17,424 nt of DNA from an uncultured Bacillaceae bacterium (GCA_937925695.1 CALAMD010000131.1:1-17424), one strand, 5' to 3'; positions 1 through 8,211 are shown, counted from the stretch's first letter. Numbers and translations are program-made. The notes: a model not told the origin generated them from the letters alone.

Positions 1-645
1 GGCTGGCAAAATCTAAAACACTACGCCCGGATGATACCGGGTATTACAGAGGAACGCATCCATGAGGTCATTGCATTAGTAGGTTTAGAGAAACCCATTA
101 AAGAAAAGGTAAGTAAATACTCTTTAGGGATGCGACAACGTTTAGGCATCGCCCAGGCATTATTACATCGTCCTTCCGTATTGATCCTAGATGAGCCTAC
201 GAACGGTTTAGATCCAGCTGGCATACGAGAAGTCAGGCAGTATATTCGCCGACTAGCAACTGAAGAAAATGTGGCCGTCATTATCTCCAGTCACCTGTTA
301 TCTGAAATTGAACTGATTTGTGATCGTATCGGAATTATTAAAAATGGTGAACTCATTGCTGTAGAAAAAGTTCATGACGAAGACAGCGAACAAACGAAAG
401 ATTTAAGGCAAATACAGATGGAAGTAAATGAATTGGAAGAATCTATTGATCTATTAAAAGAGCACTATGATATTTCCGCATCCGATACGAATGGATCAAT
501 TGTATTCCATACTGCAAAAGAGCACATACCGGAAATTATTAAAACTCTCGTTCACCATGATGTTTCGATCTATTCAGTAAATGTAACACGGGCCACACTA
601 GAAGATAAATTCTTTGATTTGATTGGAGAGAATGTCATTGAGTAA
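1..645 (+). CDS. ABC transporter ATP-binding protein (5' end cut by window)
   Basis: This is the cytoplasmic ATPase subunit of an ABC transporter. The frame is open from base 1, so the true start, the Walker A motif and probably the Q-loop lie outside the window. The visible part holds the ABC signature (YSLGMRQR), Walker B with the D-loop (LILDEPTNGLDP) and the H-loop histidine (SSHLLSE). About 80 C-terminal residues follow, with a charged linker and a small alpha/beta domain, as in BcrA/NatA-like ATPases that pair with ABC-2 permeases. The stop overlaps the start of the permease gene, so the two are translationally coupled and certainly work together. The substrate cannot be read from the sequence; drug or peptide export and immunity are common for this class, which is inference. 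Confidence 0.93.
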   Translation, partial: GWQNLKHYARMIPGITEERIHEVIALVGLEKPIKEKVSKYSLGMRQRLGIAQALLHRPSVLILDEPTNGLDPAGIREVRQYIRRLATEENVAVIISSHLLSEIELICDRIGIIKNGELIAVEKVHDEDSEQTKDLRQIQMEVNELEESIDLLKEHYDISASDTNGSIVFHTAKEHIPEIIKTLVHHDVSIYSVNVTRATLEDKFFDLIGENVIE

Positions 646-1642
646 TTTCATAAAATTAGTGAGCAATGAATTAATTAAAACATACATTCGTAAGTCAACT
701 TGGATTATGTATATTATTTTAGCTGGATTAATTATTGGTTTCGGTATGTTAACTGAAGTTTTTAATGATATGGACGAAGCCTATTACAGTGAGGATAATT
801 GGCGTGAATTAATGGAAGAAGAAAATCAGCGACTCATGGAAGAGTATGAAGCATTTCAAGAGGAACTCCGCCAAGAAGGAGAAAATCTAGAGTTTTATTA
901 TGGGCCAGAAATTGAAAAAATTGAGCAAAATAATTTATATTTAGAACATGATATTCAGCCATCTAAATATGGCGCCAGTCAATTTGTCGTCGATAATGCT
1001 GGCCTGCTATCGGTTGTAAGTTTACTCACGATTATTGTGGCTGCTGGTATGATTGCCCATGAATATCGATGGGGAACCATTAAATTATTACTCGTAAGAC
1101 CGATCTCACGAACAACGATATTAGCTTCTAAATATGTAGCTGTCCTATTATTTGCTTTGATCACGTTACTATTTGTTTTGTTTACTTCCTGGATCGTCGG
1201 GTTGATCCTATTTGGGTTTGATGGCATTAATCCACATATGCTCATTTATCATTATACGCCTGAAATGACAGAGGCTAATTACAAACTCGTACCGGTCTAT
1301 ACTGAGCTAGTATCAAGCTATGGTTATAATCTTGTTAACCTCGTCATGATGACAACATTTGCGTTTATGATATCAGCCATTTTCCGCAATAGTTCTTTAG
1401 CTATCGGTCTAGCTATTTTTCTCATGATGAGTGGGAATACGATCGTTAGTATTTTTTACGATAAACCATTTGCTAAATATATTCTGTTTGCGAATACAGA
1501 TTTAAAACAATATGCCGATGGTACTGTCTGGATAGAAGGTATGACGTTAGGATTTTCCATTACGATGTTAGTCATCTATTATGTTGTTTTCTTAATACTA
1601 TCCTGGGTCTTTTTCGTGAAGAGAGATGTGGCTGGCCATTAG
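632..1642 (+). CDS. ABC-2 type transporter permease
   Basis: This is the membrane subunit paired with the preceding ATPase. It has about six hydrophobic segments: one near residues 20-40, then a cluster from about 125 to 335. Between the first and second helix lies a hydrophilic, Glu-rich stretch of roughly 80 residues (repeats like LMEEENQRLMEEYEAF) that probably forms a coiled coil outside the membrane. This is the usual layout of ABC-2 permeases with a large first extracellular loop. The start is ambiguous. GGAGAG at 625-630 could serve ATG 632 (short spacing) or TTG 638 (better spacing, 7 nt), and a TTG at 623 lies in the same frame. All options overlap the ATPase stop at 643-645. The substrate is unknown. 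Confidence 0.88.
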   Translation: MSLSNFIKLVSNELIKTYIRKSTWIMYIILAGLIIGFGMLTEVFNDMDEAYYSEDNWRELMEEENQRLMEEYEAFQEELRQEGENLEFYYGPEIEKIEQNNLYLEHDIQPSKYGASQFVVDNAGLLSVVSLLTIIVAAGMIAHEYRWGTIKLLLVRPISRTTILASKYVAVLLFALITLLFVLFTSWIVGLILFGFDGINPHMLIYHYTPEMTEANYKLVPVYTELVSSYGYNLVNLVMMTTFAFMISAIFRNSSLAIGLAIFLMMSGNTIVSIFYDKPFAKYILFANTDLKQYADGTVWIEGMTLGFSITMLVIYYVVFLILSWVFFVKRDVAGH

Positions 1643-1726
1643 TTAAATAAACGAATGAGCTAGAAAAGGCCAAGGTTTTTCGCTGTATGGATTAAAAACT
1701 GCCAATATGTGTATATTCAAATAGTT

Positions 1727-1797
1727 GAACCATCTCAATATCACAATTTCGGGTAAAAATCAGGAAAAAAGGTGATGGGATGGTTCTATTTTTTATG
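1727..1797 (+). terminator. Rho-independent terminator of the ABC operon
   Basis: The arms 1727-1742 and 1771-1786 pair over 16 positions with one mismatch and a few G-U pairs, and are followed by TATTTTTT (1787-1794). The loop is long (28 nt). It sits about 85 nt after the permease stop, so the operon mRNA would end here. Confidence 0.6.
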
Positions 1798-1851
1798 AGT
1801 ATATAGACTTTTCAACTCGTAACAAGATTTTAGTTTTGCATATAGGTACGA

Positions 1852-1857
1852 TATAAT
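1852..1857 (+). promoter_or_regulatory. Probable -10 box for the small membrane protein gene
   Basis: A perfect TATAAT lies at 1852-1857, about 100 nt ahead of the GTG start. The -35 side (around 1829-1834) is poor, so this is a partial promoter call. The rest of the 1643-1956 gap holds only the terminator of the ABC operon. Confidence 0.4.
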
Positions 1858-1956
1858 CATAATATATACTGATAGTTCATCAATACATGCTAAATGGGTT
1901 TGTTTTGAAAAATCTATATGCATCTTTTTTATTGCTATTTTTTCGAGGTGTTATTG

Positions 1957-2130
1957 GTGAAACAATATTTAACATTGATTTTTTTCATATTAAGCATCAT
2001 TATCTTAATCATCGGCTTTCAAATAGATATCCAATGGAACGGGATTATTACTTGGGGATTGGTGTTTATTTGTTTAATTTTTGCCGTATATTTTACAAAA
2101 TATATACCGAATAATAAAGATCGATCGTAA
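1957..2130 (+). CDS. Small two-helix membrane protein, 57 aa
   Basis: This is an unrecognised small hydrophobic protein. GTG 1957 is chosen because GAGGTG (1945-1950) stands 6 nt upstream. The frame also extends upstream to 1918 without a ribosome binding site. The protein has two hydrophobic segments (about residues 5-22 and 29-47) separated by a short polar turn with an acidic residue and Trp (QIDIQWNG), and ends in a basic, polar tail (KYIPNNKDRS). Small proteins of this shape are common in Bacillaceae and many are unnamed. Support for it being real: its own TATAAT box, a good ribosome binding site, and a strong terminator just after the stop. A second frame, 1887-2114, covers the same DNA but has no start signal. 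No function can be given. Confidence 0.6.
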   Translation: MKQYLTLIFFILSIIILIIGFQIDIQWNGIITWGLVFICLIFAVYFTKYIPNNKDRS

Positions 2131-2143
2131 AACATAGCTACAA

Positions 2144-2180
2144 ATAACAAAAGCTCAGATGCATTCTGAGTTTTTGTTAT
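2144..2180. terminator. Bidirectional terminator between convergent genes
   Basis: A 16-bp stem (2144-2159 with 2165-2180) contains a single G-U pair and a 5-nt loop. It has an A-rich left and a T-rich right flank, so it can stop both the small membrane gene from the left and arsC from the right. Confidence 0.85.
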
Positions 2181-2196
2181 GGGATGATGGAAAGTA

Positions 2197-2619
2197 TTAT
2201 TGACCCGTATTTTTAAAAGTGATAATTCGTTCTTTAATCTCATCACGGACCCGTTGAAACACGAGCCACCTTTCTGCTTCAGATCCTTTCGCTTTAGCCG
2301 GATCATCGAATCCCCAGTGCCAACGTCTGGCAGCTGGTGGCGTAACCGGACAATTTTCATCGGCATCCCCACATAAAGTTATTACGTAATCTGCTTCATT
2401 GAGGATATTTTGATCGATCCTATCAGATGTTTGTTGAGAAATATCAACTCCTACTTCTGCCATAACTTTGACAGCCAGTGGATTTAATCCATGGGCTTCA
2501 ATGCCCGCAGAATATACCTCAAACTGATCAGCTAAATATTTCTTACCAAATCCTTCTGCCATTTGACTTCGACAGGAATTTCCCGTACAAAGAAAATAAA
2601 TAATCGGTTTGTTCGACAT
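2197..2619 (-). CDS. arsC: Arsenate reductase, thioredoxin-coupled ArsC type
   Basis: This is a cytoplasmic enzyme that reduces arsenate to arsenite, with electrons returned by thioredoxin. It has the low-molecular-weight phosphatase fold: the P-loop CTGNSCR (CX5R; Cys11 and Arg17 from the chosen start) and the resolving cysteine pair in TLCGDADENC (Cys83 and Cys90). These match the Cys10/Cys82/Cys89 triad of the S. aureus/B. subtilis enzyme. Length (140 aa) is normal. Three ATGs stand in a row (2625, 2622, 2619); the third has the best distance (8 nt) from AGGGGG, so it is preferred. It lies 65 nt after typA on the same strand with no hairpin between, so co-transcription is possible. No arsR, arsB or acr3 gene is in the window. 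Confidence 0.95.
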   Translation of the reverse strand: MSNKPIIYFLCTGNSCRSQMAEGFGKKYLADQFEVYSAGIEAHGLNPLAVKVMAEVGVDISQQTSDRIDQNILNEADYVITLCGDADENCPVTPPAARRWHWGFDDPAKAKGSEAERWLVFQRVRDEIKERIITFKNTGQ

Positions 2620-2684
2620 CATCATAGCCCCCTAAGCTACACATTAACCCATGATCCTGCATGCGTCTTGTAATCGGATTTTAA

Positions 2685-4523
2685 TTAGGACGATTTATCT
2701 CGTTTACGTTTTCTTTCTGCTTTTTCCCGTTCACTTTGATTGAGAATTTTCTTCCGTAAGCGAATCGACTCCGGCGTGACTTCACAATATTCGTCATCAG
2801 CAATATACTGTAATGTTTCTTCCAACGACATCTGTTTTGTCTCATTGATAAGGGCTGTTTGTTCTTTATAAGATGTTCGCATATTCGTTAAATGTTTTTC
2901 CCGGGTAATATTGACTGTTAAATCATTATCGCGATTATGCTCGCCTACGATCATCCCCGCATACACTTCTGTCCCCGGATCGACAAAAATAGTCCCACGA
3001 TCTTCTAATTGTAAGATACTATAGGTCGTGACTTTACCACTTTCCCGAGCAACTAATACACCTTGGCGGCGGCCACCGATTTCACCTTTTATCATTGGTT
3101 CAAATTGCTCAAAACGGTGATTTAGTATCCCAAAGCCTCGTGTAATCGACAAAAACTCAGTAGCATAACCGATTAAACCCCGGGAAGGGACTTTAAAGAG
3201 TAGTCTAACTTGACCATTTCCTTGGTTTATCATATCGAGCATTTTTCCTTTTCGCTCACCTAACGTTTCCATCACAGGACCAGTATATTCTTCAGGGATA
3301 TCTATTTGCACGCGCTCAAAGGGTTCACAAAGGACACCATCGATTTCTTTGACAATGACCTCTGGTTTTGAAATTTGAAATTCATAACCTTCTCGGCGCA
3401 TATTTTCGATTAAAATTGATAAATGTAATTCGCCTCTACCCGAAACAATCCAAGCATCTGGTGATGCGGTAGGTTCAACTCTCAGGCTAACATCTGTTTC
3501 TAATTCGCGCTCTAATCGCTCTTCTATTCTACGGGATGTTAAATATTTTCCTTCTTTACCAGCAAACGGACTATTATTTACGAGAAAAGTCATTTGCAAG
3601 GTTGGTTCGTCAATACGCAGTAATGGTAATGGTTCTGGATGGTCTTTGTCACAAACCGTCTCACCAACATTAATATCTTCCATCCCGGTAACAGCGACAA
3701 TATCCCCCGCTTTTGCATCATCAATTTCTATCCGATTTAAGCCGAGAAAACCAAATAATTTAGTCACCCTAAATGATTTTTGTGATCCATCTTTTTTCAT
3801 TAAGACAACTTGATCACCAACCCGCATCCGGCCACGAAAGATTCTACCGATACCTATTCTGCCTAAATATTTACTATAATCGAGTAAACTTACTTGGAAT
3901 TGAAGAGGTTCCTCACTTTGATCGGTTGGTGCTGGGATATGATCAATAATCGTATCTAAAACCGCATCCATATTATTAGCTAACTGATCTGGCTCTGATC
4001 CAGATTGGCCGTGTAAAGCAGACGTATAAACAACAGGAAATTCAATTTGTTCATCATTCGCCCCGAGTTCAATAAACAATTCTAATACTTCGTCAATAAC
4101 TTCTACTGGTCTTGCGTTAGGACGATCAATTTTATTGATCACAACAATTGGTGTTAAATTCTGTTCTAGTGCTCTTTGCAATACAAATCTTGTTTGAGGC
4201 ATGGTACCTTCATAAGCATCTACAACGAGCAACACACCATCGACCATTTTCATAATTCGCTCGACTTCACCACCAAAGTCAGCGTGTCCTGGCGTATCAA
4301 GAATATTAATTGTTGTATCTTTATACTGAATAGCAGTGTTTTTAGCTAAAATCGTAATTCCACGTTCTTTTTCCAGTTCATTTGAGTCTAGCACTCGATC
4401 GTCAATTTCTTGGTGTTCCTGAAAGGTACCAGAAAAAGCTAATAATTGATTCACAAGTGTTGTTTTACCATGGTCAACATGGGCAATGATCGCTATATTT
4501 CGAATGTCTTTCCTTAAATTCAT
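2685..4523 (-). CDS. typA: Ribosome-associated GTPase TypA/BipA
   Basis: This is a translational GTPase of the EF-G family that binds the 70S ribosome and helps 50S assembly and growth at low temperature or under stress. All G motifs are present: P-loop AHVDHGKTT (14-22), RGIT (54-57), DTPGH (76-80), NKID (130-133) and TSAL near 167-170. The EF-G-like domains II, III and V follow (for example GRGELHLS and PSRGLIGY), then the TypA-specific C-terminal domain ending in a Lys/Arg-rich tail. At 612 aa it is full length. GAGGAG stands 11 nt before the ATG. It is a single gene with its own spacer from cssS and arsC close downstream. Confidence 0.97.
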   Translation of the reverse strand: MNLRKDIRNIAIIAHVDHGKTTLVNQLLAFSGTFQEHQEIDDRVLDSNELEKERGITILAKNTAIQYKDTTINILDTPGHADFGGEVERIMKMVDGVLLVVDAYEGTMPQTRFVLQRALEQNLTPIVVINKIDRPNARPVEVIDEVLELFIELGANDEQIEFPVVYTSALHGQSGSEPDQLANNMDAVLDTIIDHIPAPTDQSEEPLQFQVSLLDYSKYLGRIGIGRIFRGRMRVGDQVVLMKKDGSQKSFRVTKLFGFLGLNRIEIDDAKAGDIVAVTGMEDINVGETVCDKDHPEPLPLLRIDEPTLQMTFLVNNSPFAGKEGKYLTSRRIEERLERELETDVSLRVEPTASPDAWIVSGRGELHLSILIENMRREGYEFQISKPEVIVKEIDGVLCEPFERVQIDIPEEYTGPVMETLGERKGKMLDMINQGNGQVRLLFKVPSRGLIGYATEFLSITRGFGILNHRFEQFEPMIKGEIGGRRQGVLVARESGKVTTYSILQLEDRGTIFVDPGTEVYAGMIVGEHNRDNDLTVNITREKHLTNMRTSYKEQTALINETKQMSLEETLQYIADDEYCEVTPESIRLRKKILNQSEREKAERKRKRDKSS

Positions 4524-4594
4524 GCTGTTGTACGCTCCTCTATATAAAATTGCAACCTATATCATATCACATTATCCGTCTAAACAATTGATCT

Positions 4595-5935
4595 TCATTT
4601 CTGTTTTTTTCTTGCAATGAATGTTAGCGTGAACTTGGCGCCACCTAGTTCCTCTGAGGGCATAACGGCTATTTTGCCGCCAGACTGCTCGATAATCGCT
4701 CGGGCAATCGCTAAACCTAGCCCTGTTTCGCCACTCTTTCCCTTAACAAAACGATGGAAAATATGAGGGATAAGTTTCTGTTCAATCCCGTCCCCGTCAT
4801 CTTCGATTATGATAACTATCTTGCTATTTTGCTTAAGTACGGTTATTTTTACGATCCCGTTAGCATGGCGAATGGCATTCATCATAATATTTAATAAAGC
4901 CTGAAGCATTTTTTCTACATCCACATAAAGATATAAATCATCATCGATGTTTTGCCTTATCTCTAGGCCTTTTTCATTGACCAGTGGCATTGTTCGGGTA
5001 ATGACTTGATCAATGAGACTATTTACCCTAATTTTTTCTAGATTATAAACAGCTTGTTCACTATCTAATTTCGCTAACAAAATCATTTCGTTAATAATCT
5101 TTTTCAAGCGTTTAACTTCTTGAACCATCACTTCTAACCCTTTATCTTTTTCTGCTTGTGTAAAGATCCCATCCCTAATCCCTTCAGCATAACCTTGGAT
5201 CGTCATTAAAGGGGTTTTTAATTCATGGCTAGCATTTTGAAAAAATGTTTGTTGCGAATTGATATATCGTTGAAGTTCACTGGCCATTTCATAAACGCTT
5301 TGTTCAACCTCTTTAATTTCGCCTGTTGCTTGGACTCGTTCTACCTGATCAAATTGCCGTTTTTCAATTTTCTTTAATTGTCGTTTCAAACGTGACAGTG
5401 GTGTCACTAATTTATTCGTTAATAAATAACTTAGCAATACAGCCACTACCGTACCAATGAAAAAAACGACTAAAAGGCTGCGAAAAAAATGATGCCGAAC
5501 ATTTTCTAAATCACTTAAAGGCGTCAGCAAGATCATTTCTAAACCCCGTTCAGGCGGATAGATGAGTATCGTTGAGTGAACAAACTTATCATTACCATAT
5601 TCCCACAATGTTTGTTCCTTATCCTTAAAATCGTTATTTAAAAAGAATCCTTGGGTCATTCGCTGGGGCATTGTTGAAAATAAAATTTGATGTTGGTTTT
5701 TATCATAAACAAATAATTGTAAATCTTGCTCTTGTAGAAATTCATTAAATTGGTCTCTCGTTAAATAACTCTCTGACAAAATATTAACGAGTAATTTCCC
5801 TTTTTGTTCTAGTTGACGTTGCTCATCGTGGATCAATAAATTTAAAATTAACGAATAAATAATAATACCGGTAACCGTTAGAATAACCAGGAGCAATGTA
5901 GTGAAAGCAGCATTTAATTGATATTGAAGTTTCAT
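4595..5935 (-). CDS. cssS: Sensor histidine kinase, CssS-like
   Basis: This is a membrane sensor kinase of the secretion-stress two-component system. It has a helix at about residues 11-33, an extracytoplasmic sensor of about 115 residues, a second helix at 152-172, a HAMP linker to about 225, and a HisKA domain with phospho-acceptor His237 (NASHELKTPL). The ATPase domain shows an N box (LNIMMNAIRHA), G1 (DDGDGIE, 379-385) and G2 (GETGLGLAI, 402-410). The assignment as CssS rests mainly on the partner: the regulator gene ends 3 nt before this start and closely resembles B. subtilis CssR, and the divergent neighbour is an HtrA-family protease, the same arrangement as B. subtilis htrB-cssRS. 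The ribosome binding site GAGGG lies inside the end of cssR, so translation is coupled. The sensor domain itself is not clearly similar to that of B. subtilis. Confidence 0.87.
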   Translation of the reverse strand: MKLQYQLNAAFTTLLLVILTVTGIIIYSLILNLLIHDEQRQLEQKGKLLVNILSESYLTRDQFNEFLQEQDLQLFVYDKNQHQILFSTMPQRMTQGFFLNNDFKDKEQTLWEYGNDKFVHSTILIYPPERGLEMILLTPLSDLENVRHHFFRSLLVVFFIGTVVAVLLSYLLTNKLVTPLSRLKRQLKKIEKRQFDQVERVQATGEIKEVEQSVYEMASELQRYINSQQTFFQNASHELKTPLMTIQGYAEGIRDGIFTQAEKDKGLEVMVQEVKRLKKIINEMILLAKLDSEQAVYNLEKIRVNSLIDQVITRTMPLVNEKGLEIRQNIDDDLYLYVDVEKMLQALLNIMMNAIRHANGIVKITVLKQNSKIVIIIEDDGDGIEQKLIPHIFHRFVKGKSGETGLGLAIARAIIEQSGGKIAVMPSEELGGAKFTLTFIARKKQK

Positions 5936-5938
5936 TCC

Positions 5939-6619
5939 TTATCCCTCTTCACTACTAAAACGATATCCATAACCCCATACGGTGTCCAATGGAAGTTCTG
6001 GCATTTTTTTGCGGATTCTCTTGACAACATCATCAACAGCCCGATCACTTCCAAAATAATCAATACCCCATATTTGTTGTAATAATTCCTCACGGGAAAA
6101 AGCACGATTCACATTCTCTGCTAATAGTAACAACATATCAAATTCTTTCGTTGTTAGTTCTCGTTCTTCACCTTGCCAAAAGATACGACGTTCTTGTTTA
6201 TAAATATATAAATGACCTACCTTAATCGTATCACTTGATTCATTTGAGCTCGTTTGCAATGACCGTTGAAAAAGTCTTTTAACCCGGGCTACTAATTCGC
6301 GGGGACTGAACGGTTTAGTTAAATAATCGTCTCCGCCTAATTCCAAGCCAAGGATTTTATCTACTTCATCATCTTTGGCGGAAATGATAATAATCGGGAC
6401 ATTGCTTTCACGACGTATTTTTTTACAAAAATCATAGCCGTCCATGCCAGGAAGCATAATATCTAGAATCCACATATCAGGTGGATTTTTTCGCCATAAT
6501 TCCCATGCTGCTTCCGCGGACTCTAAACGAGTAATATTAAAACCTTCCTTTTTTAAATATGCTGAAACAATATTTTGAATGTTTGGATCATCTTCAACGA
6601 TACCTATGTGCTTTGCCAT
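5939..6619 (-). CDS. cssR: OmpR-family response regulator, CssR-like
   Basis: This is a DNA-binding response regulator for secretion and heat stress at the cell envelope. The receiver domain has the acidic pair D10/D11, the phospho-acceptor D53 (ILDIMLPGMDGYDF), S80 and K102. A winged-helix DNA-binding domain covers about 130-225. The stretch WGIDYFGSDRAVDDVVKRI and the ending MPELPLDTVWGYGYRF match my recollection of B. subtilis CssR very well, better than other OmpR family members. The ribosome binding site GGGGAG stands 8 nt before the ATG. It is expected to activate htrA/htrB-type genes and its own operon; the repeats in the 175-nt gap to the protease gene are candidate binding sites. Confidence 0.9.
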   Translation of the reverse strand: MAKHIGIVEDDPNIQNIVSAYLKKEGFNITRLESAEAAWELWRKNPPDMWILDIMLPGMDGYDFCKKIRRESNVPIIIISAKDDEVDKILGLELGGDDYLTKPFSPRELVARVKRLFQRSLQTSSNESSDTIKVGHLYIYKQERRIFWQGEERELTTKEFDMLLLLAENVNRAFSREELLQQIWGIDYFGSDRAVDDVVKRIRKKMPELPLDTVWGYGYRFSSEEG

Positions 6620-6653
6620 ATTTATCTACTCCCCTTTCCAACGAATGTATCTA

Positions 6654-6720
6654 TTTTCTATTTTTACATACATTAACTAATGTGGACAATGAAGATGTCG
6701 TTTTACACACTTTTTCCACA
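6654..6720 (+). promoter_or_regulatory. T-rich octamer-like repeats, candidate CssR operators
   Basis: Related units TTTTCTAT (6654), TTTTACATA (6662), TTTTACACA (6701) and TTTTCCACA (6712) occur in the same orientation between the divergent cssR and protease genes. The first two units are 8 nt apart and the last two 11 nt apart. From memory, B. subtilis htrA and htrB promoters carry tandem octamers close to TTTTCACA linked to CssR control; that recollection has not been checked here. Confidence 0.45.
6661..6689 (-). promoter_or_regulatory. Possible promoter of cssRS
   Basis: Read on the minus strand, TTGTCC (6689-6684) and TAAAAA (6666-6661) are 17 nt apart. Each matches the housekeeping consensus at four of six positions. 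Such a moderate promoter fits an activator-dependent operon. The calls are by eye. Confidence 0.35.
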
Positions 6721-6794
6721 AATTCCTCAAAAAGTTTCCAAGATCATTGGTTATCATGATGATGAAGCATCTAGGAAGAAAGGATGTGTCTATC

Positions 6795-8021
6795 ATGAGC
6801 AAAATATTATATACAGACTCAACTGATGACCAATTAGATGAAAACACTTCTTTTGAAAATGAAAAACAAAAACCTACTAAACATAAACGATTTTCCCATT
6901 TACTAAGTGGAATGGTTGGAAGTATTATAGCAACAACAATTATTTTATTTCTACTATTCAATGATCTCATTCCGATAAACTTTCAAGAACAACAAGTCCA
7001 AGCCCAACATAGTCATGACTTACCGATATCGGAATTAATAACCGATGATGATCAGCAAATCCCACCGACAATTAACGAACTTTCCAAAGCCATTGTCGGT
7101 ATTATTCATTTAACCCAAAAAAACATTTGGACACCTAGTGAAGAAACAGGGACTGGATCTGGCATTATTTACAAAGTCGATCAAGATAAAGCATATATCG
7201 TAACCAACAACCATGTTGTTGAAGGGGCTACAGAAGTTGAAGTTGAACTCAATCATGAAACAAGAGTTCCAGCCAAAGTACTTGGTACAGATGCATTAAC
7301 AGATCTTGCGGTCTTAGAAATTGATAGTAGTGAAGTTGAATATGTAGCTAAGTTAGGCTCATCAGCAAATTTACAATTAGGCGAAACAGTATTAGCGATA
7401 GGTAATCCTATTAGTATGGAATTTTCCGGTTCCGTCACGAAAGGAATTGTAAGCGGGCTAGATCGTTCCTTAAAAGTAGATACAAATGGTGATGGTTATC
7501 CCGATTGGATTACAGAAGTGATCCAAACCGATGCTGCCATCAATCCAGGCAATAGTGGTGGTGCCCTAGTAAATGCAGAAGGAAAAGTTGTCGGTATTAA
7601 TTCGATGAAAATTGCCCGTCAATCTGTTGAAGGCATCGGGTTTGCTATCCCCATTGATGCTGCCCTGCCGATCATAGAACAATTAGAGCAAAACGGTGAG
7701 ATCGCCCGGCCATTTATCGGAATTACAACAGTAGAGATCAATCAAGTTCCCTATCAATATCGCCATAACATTAATTTACCTGAAGACATAGATAAGGGCA
7801 TGGTAATTGCTGATGTTCAACAGGACTCACCTGCTGACAAAGCTGGACTACAACAATTTGATGTCATTACCAAAATAAATGATCATGAAATCTCTTCCTT
7901 ACTAGATTTACGAAAATACTTATATTCCGAAACGAAAATAGGCGATACCATTCATATGGAAATAGTACGAGATGGCATCATCAAAAACGTACAGCTAAAG
8001 CTCACAGAACAAGCGATATAA
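6795..8021 (+). CDS. htrB: Membrane-anchored HtrA/DegP-family serine protease (HtrB-like)
   Basis: This is a quality-control protease on the outer face of the membrane that degrades misfolded secreted proteins. It has a short cytoplasmic tail, one helix at about 36-58, then a trypsin-like domain with triad His140 (TNNHVVEG), Asp170 (LTDLAVLEI) and Ser254 (GNSGGAL). A C-terminal PDZ domain covers about 300-405 (GMVIADVQQDSPADKAGL). At 408 aa it is close to YyxA and a little shorter than B. subtilis HtrA/HtrB. ATG 6795 is chosen because AAGGA stands 10 nt ahead; the frame extends to TTG 6747 without a ribosome binding site. A DTNGDGYPDW loop (229-238) before the catalytic serine resembles an EF-hand-type calcium loop. 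The symbol is given by its place next to cssRS; it could equally be called htrA or degP. Confidence 0.92.
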   Translation: MSKILYTDSTDDQLDENTSFENEKQKPTKHKRFSHLLSGMVGSIIATTIILFLLFNDLIPINFQEQQVQAQHSHDLPISELITDDDQQIPPTINELSKAIVGIIHLTQKNIWTPSEETGTGSGIIYKVDQDKAYIVTNNHVVEGATEVEVELNHETRVPAKVLGTDALTDLAVLEIDSSEVEYVAKLGSSANLQLGETVLAIGNPISMEFSGSVTKGIVSGLDRSLKVDTNGDGYPDWITEVIQTDAAINPGNSGGALVNAEGKVVGINSMKIARQSVEGIGFAIPIDAALPIIEQLEQNGEIARPFIGITTVEINQVPYQYRHNINLPEDIDKGMVIADVQQDSPADKAGLQQFDVITKINDHEISSLLDLRKYLYSETKIGDTIHMEIVRDGIIKNVQLKLTEQAI

Positions 8022-8039
8022 ATGATTTTGAAGTCACGA

Positions 8040-8080
8040 AAGGATAGTTAGTTACCATGACTAATTATCCTTTTTTTCTT
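8040..8080 (+). terminator. Terminator of the HtrB-like gene
   Basis: An 11-bp stem (8042-8052 with 8060-8070) with one G-U pair and a 7-nt loop is followed by a run of seven T. It ends the protease transcript about 20 nt after the stop. Confidence 0.88.
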
Positions 8081-8211
8081 GAACTAACTAAACCGGTTTG
8101 TTTTCTAAATTATCTAGTAATGAATACAAATCATTTTACAAAATTTATGCAAAACCCTTCTTTTTTTATACTAAATCGATATACTGGGATATATAGTCAG
8201 ATGTACTAAAT

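Noticed and set aside
1630..1680. GGCC-containing inverted repeat at the end of the permease gene, as a terminator
   Set aside because: Only 5 bp pair across a 30-nt loop. The hairpin at 1727-1797 is much stronger.
1887..2114. A 75-codon plus-strand frame overlapping the small membrane protein gene
   Set aside because: It has no ribosome binding site and overlaps a better supported frame with a good ribosome binding site and a terminator after its stop.
2019..2372. Minus-strand frame crossing the arsC end and its terminator
   Set aside because: It runs through the terminator and the arsC coding region in a different frame, with no start signal and no family resemblance.
4524..4594. Promoter for typA (TTGTTT and TATGAT on the minus strand)
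   Set aside because: The spacing is only 15 nt and the -35 is weak, so I do not list it, although a promoter must lie near here.
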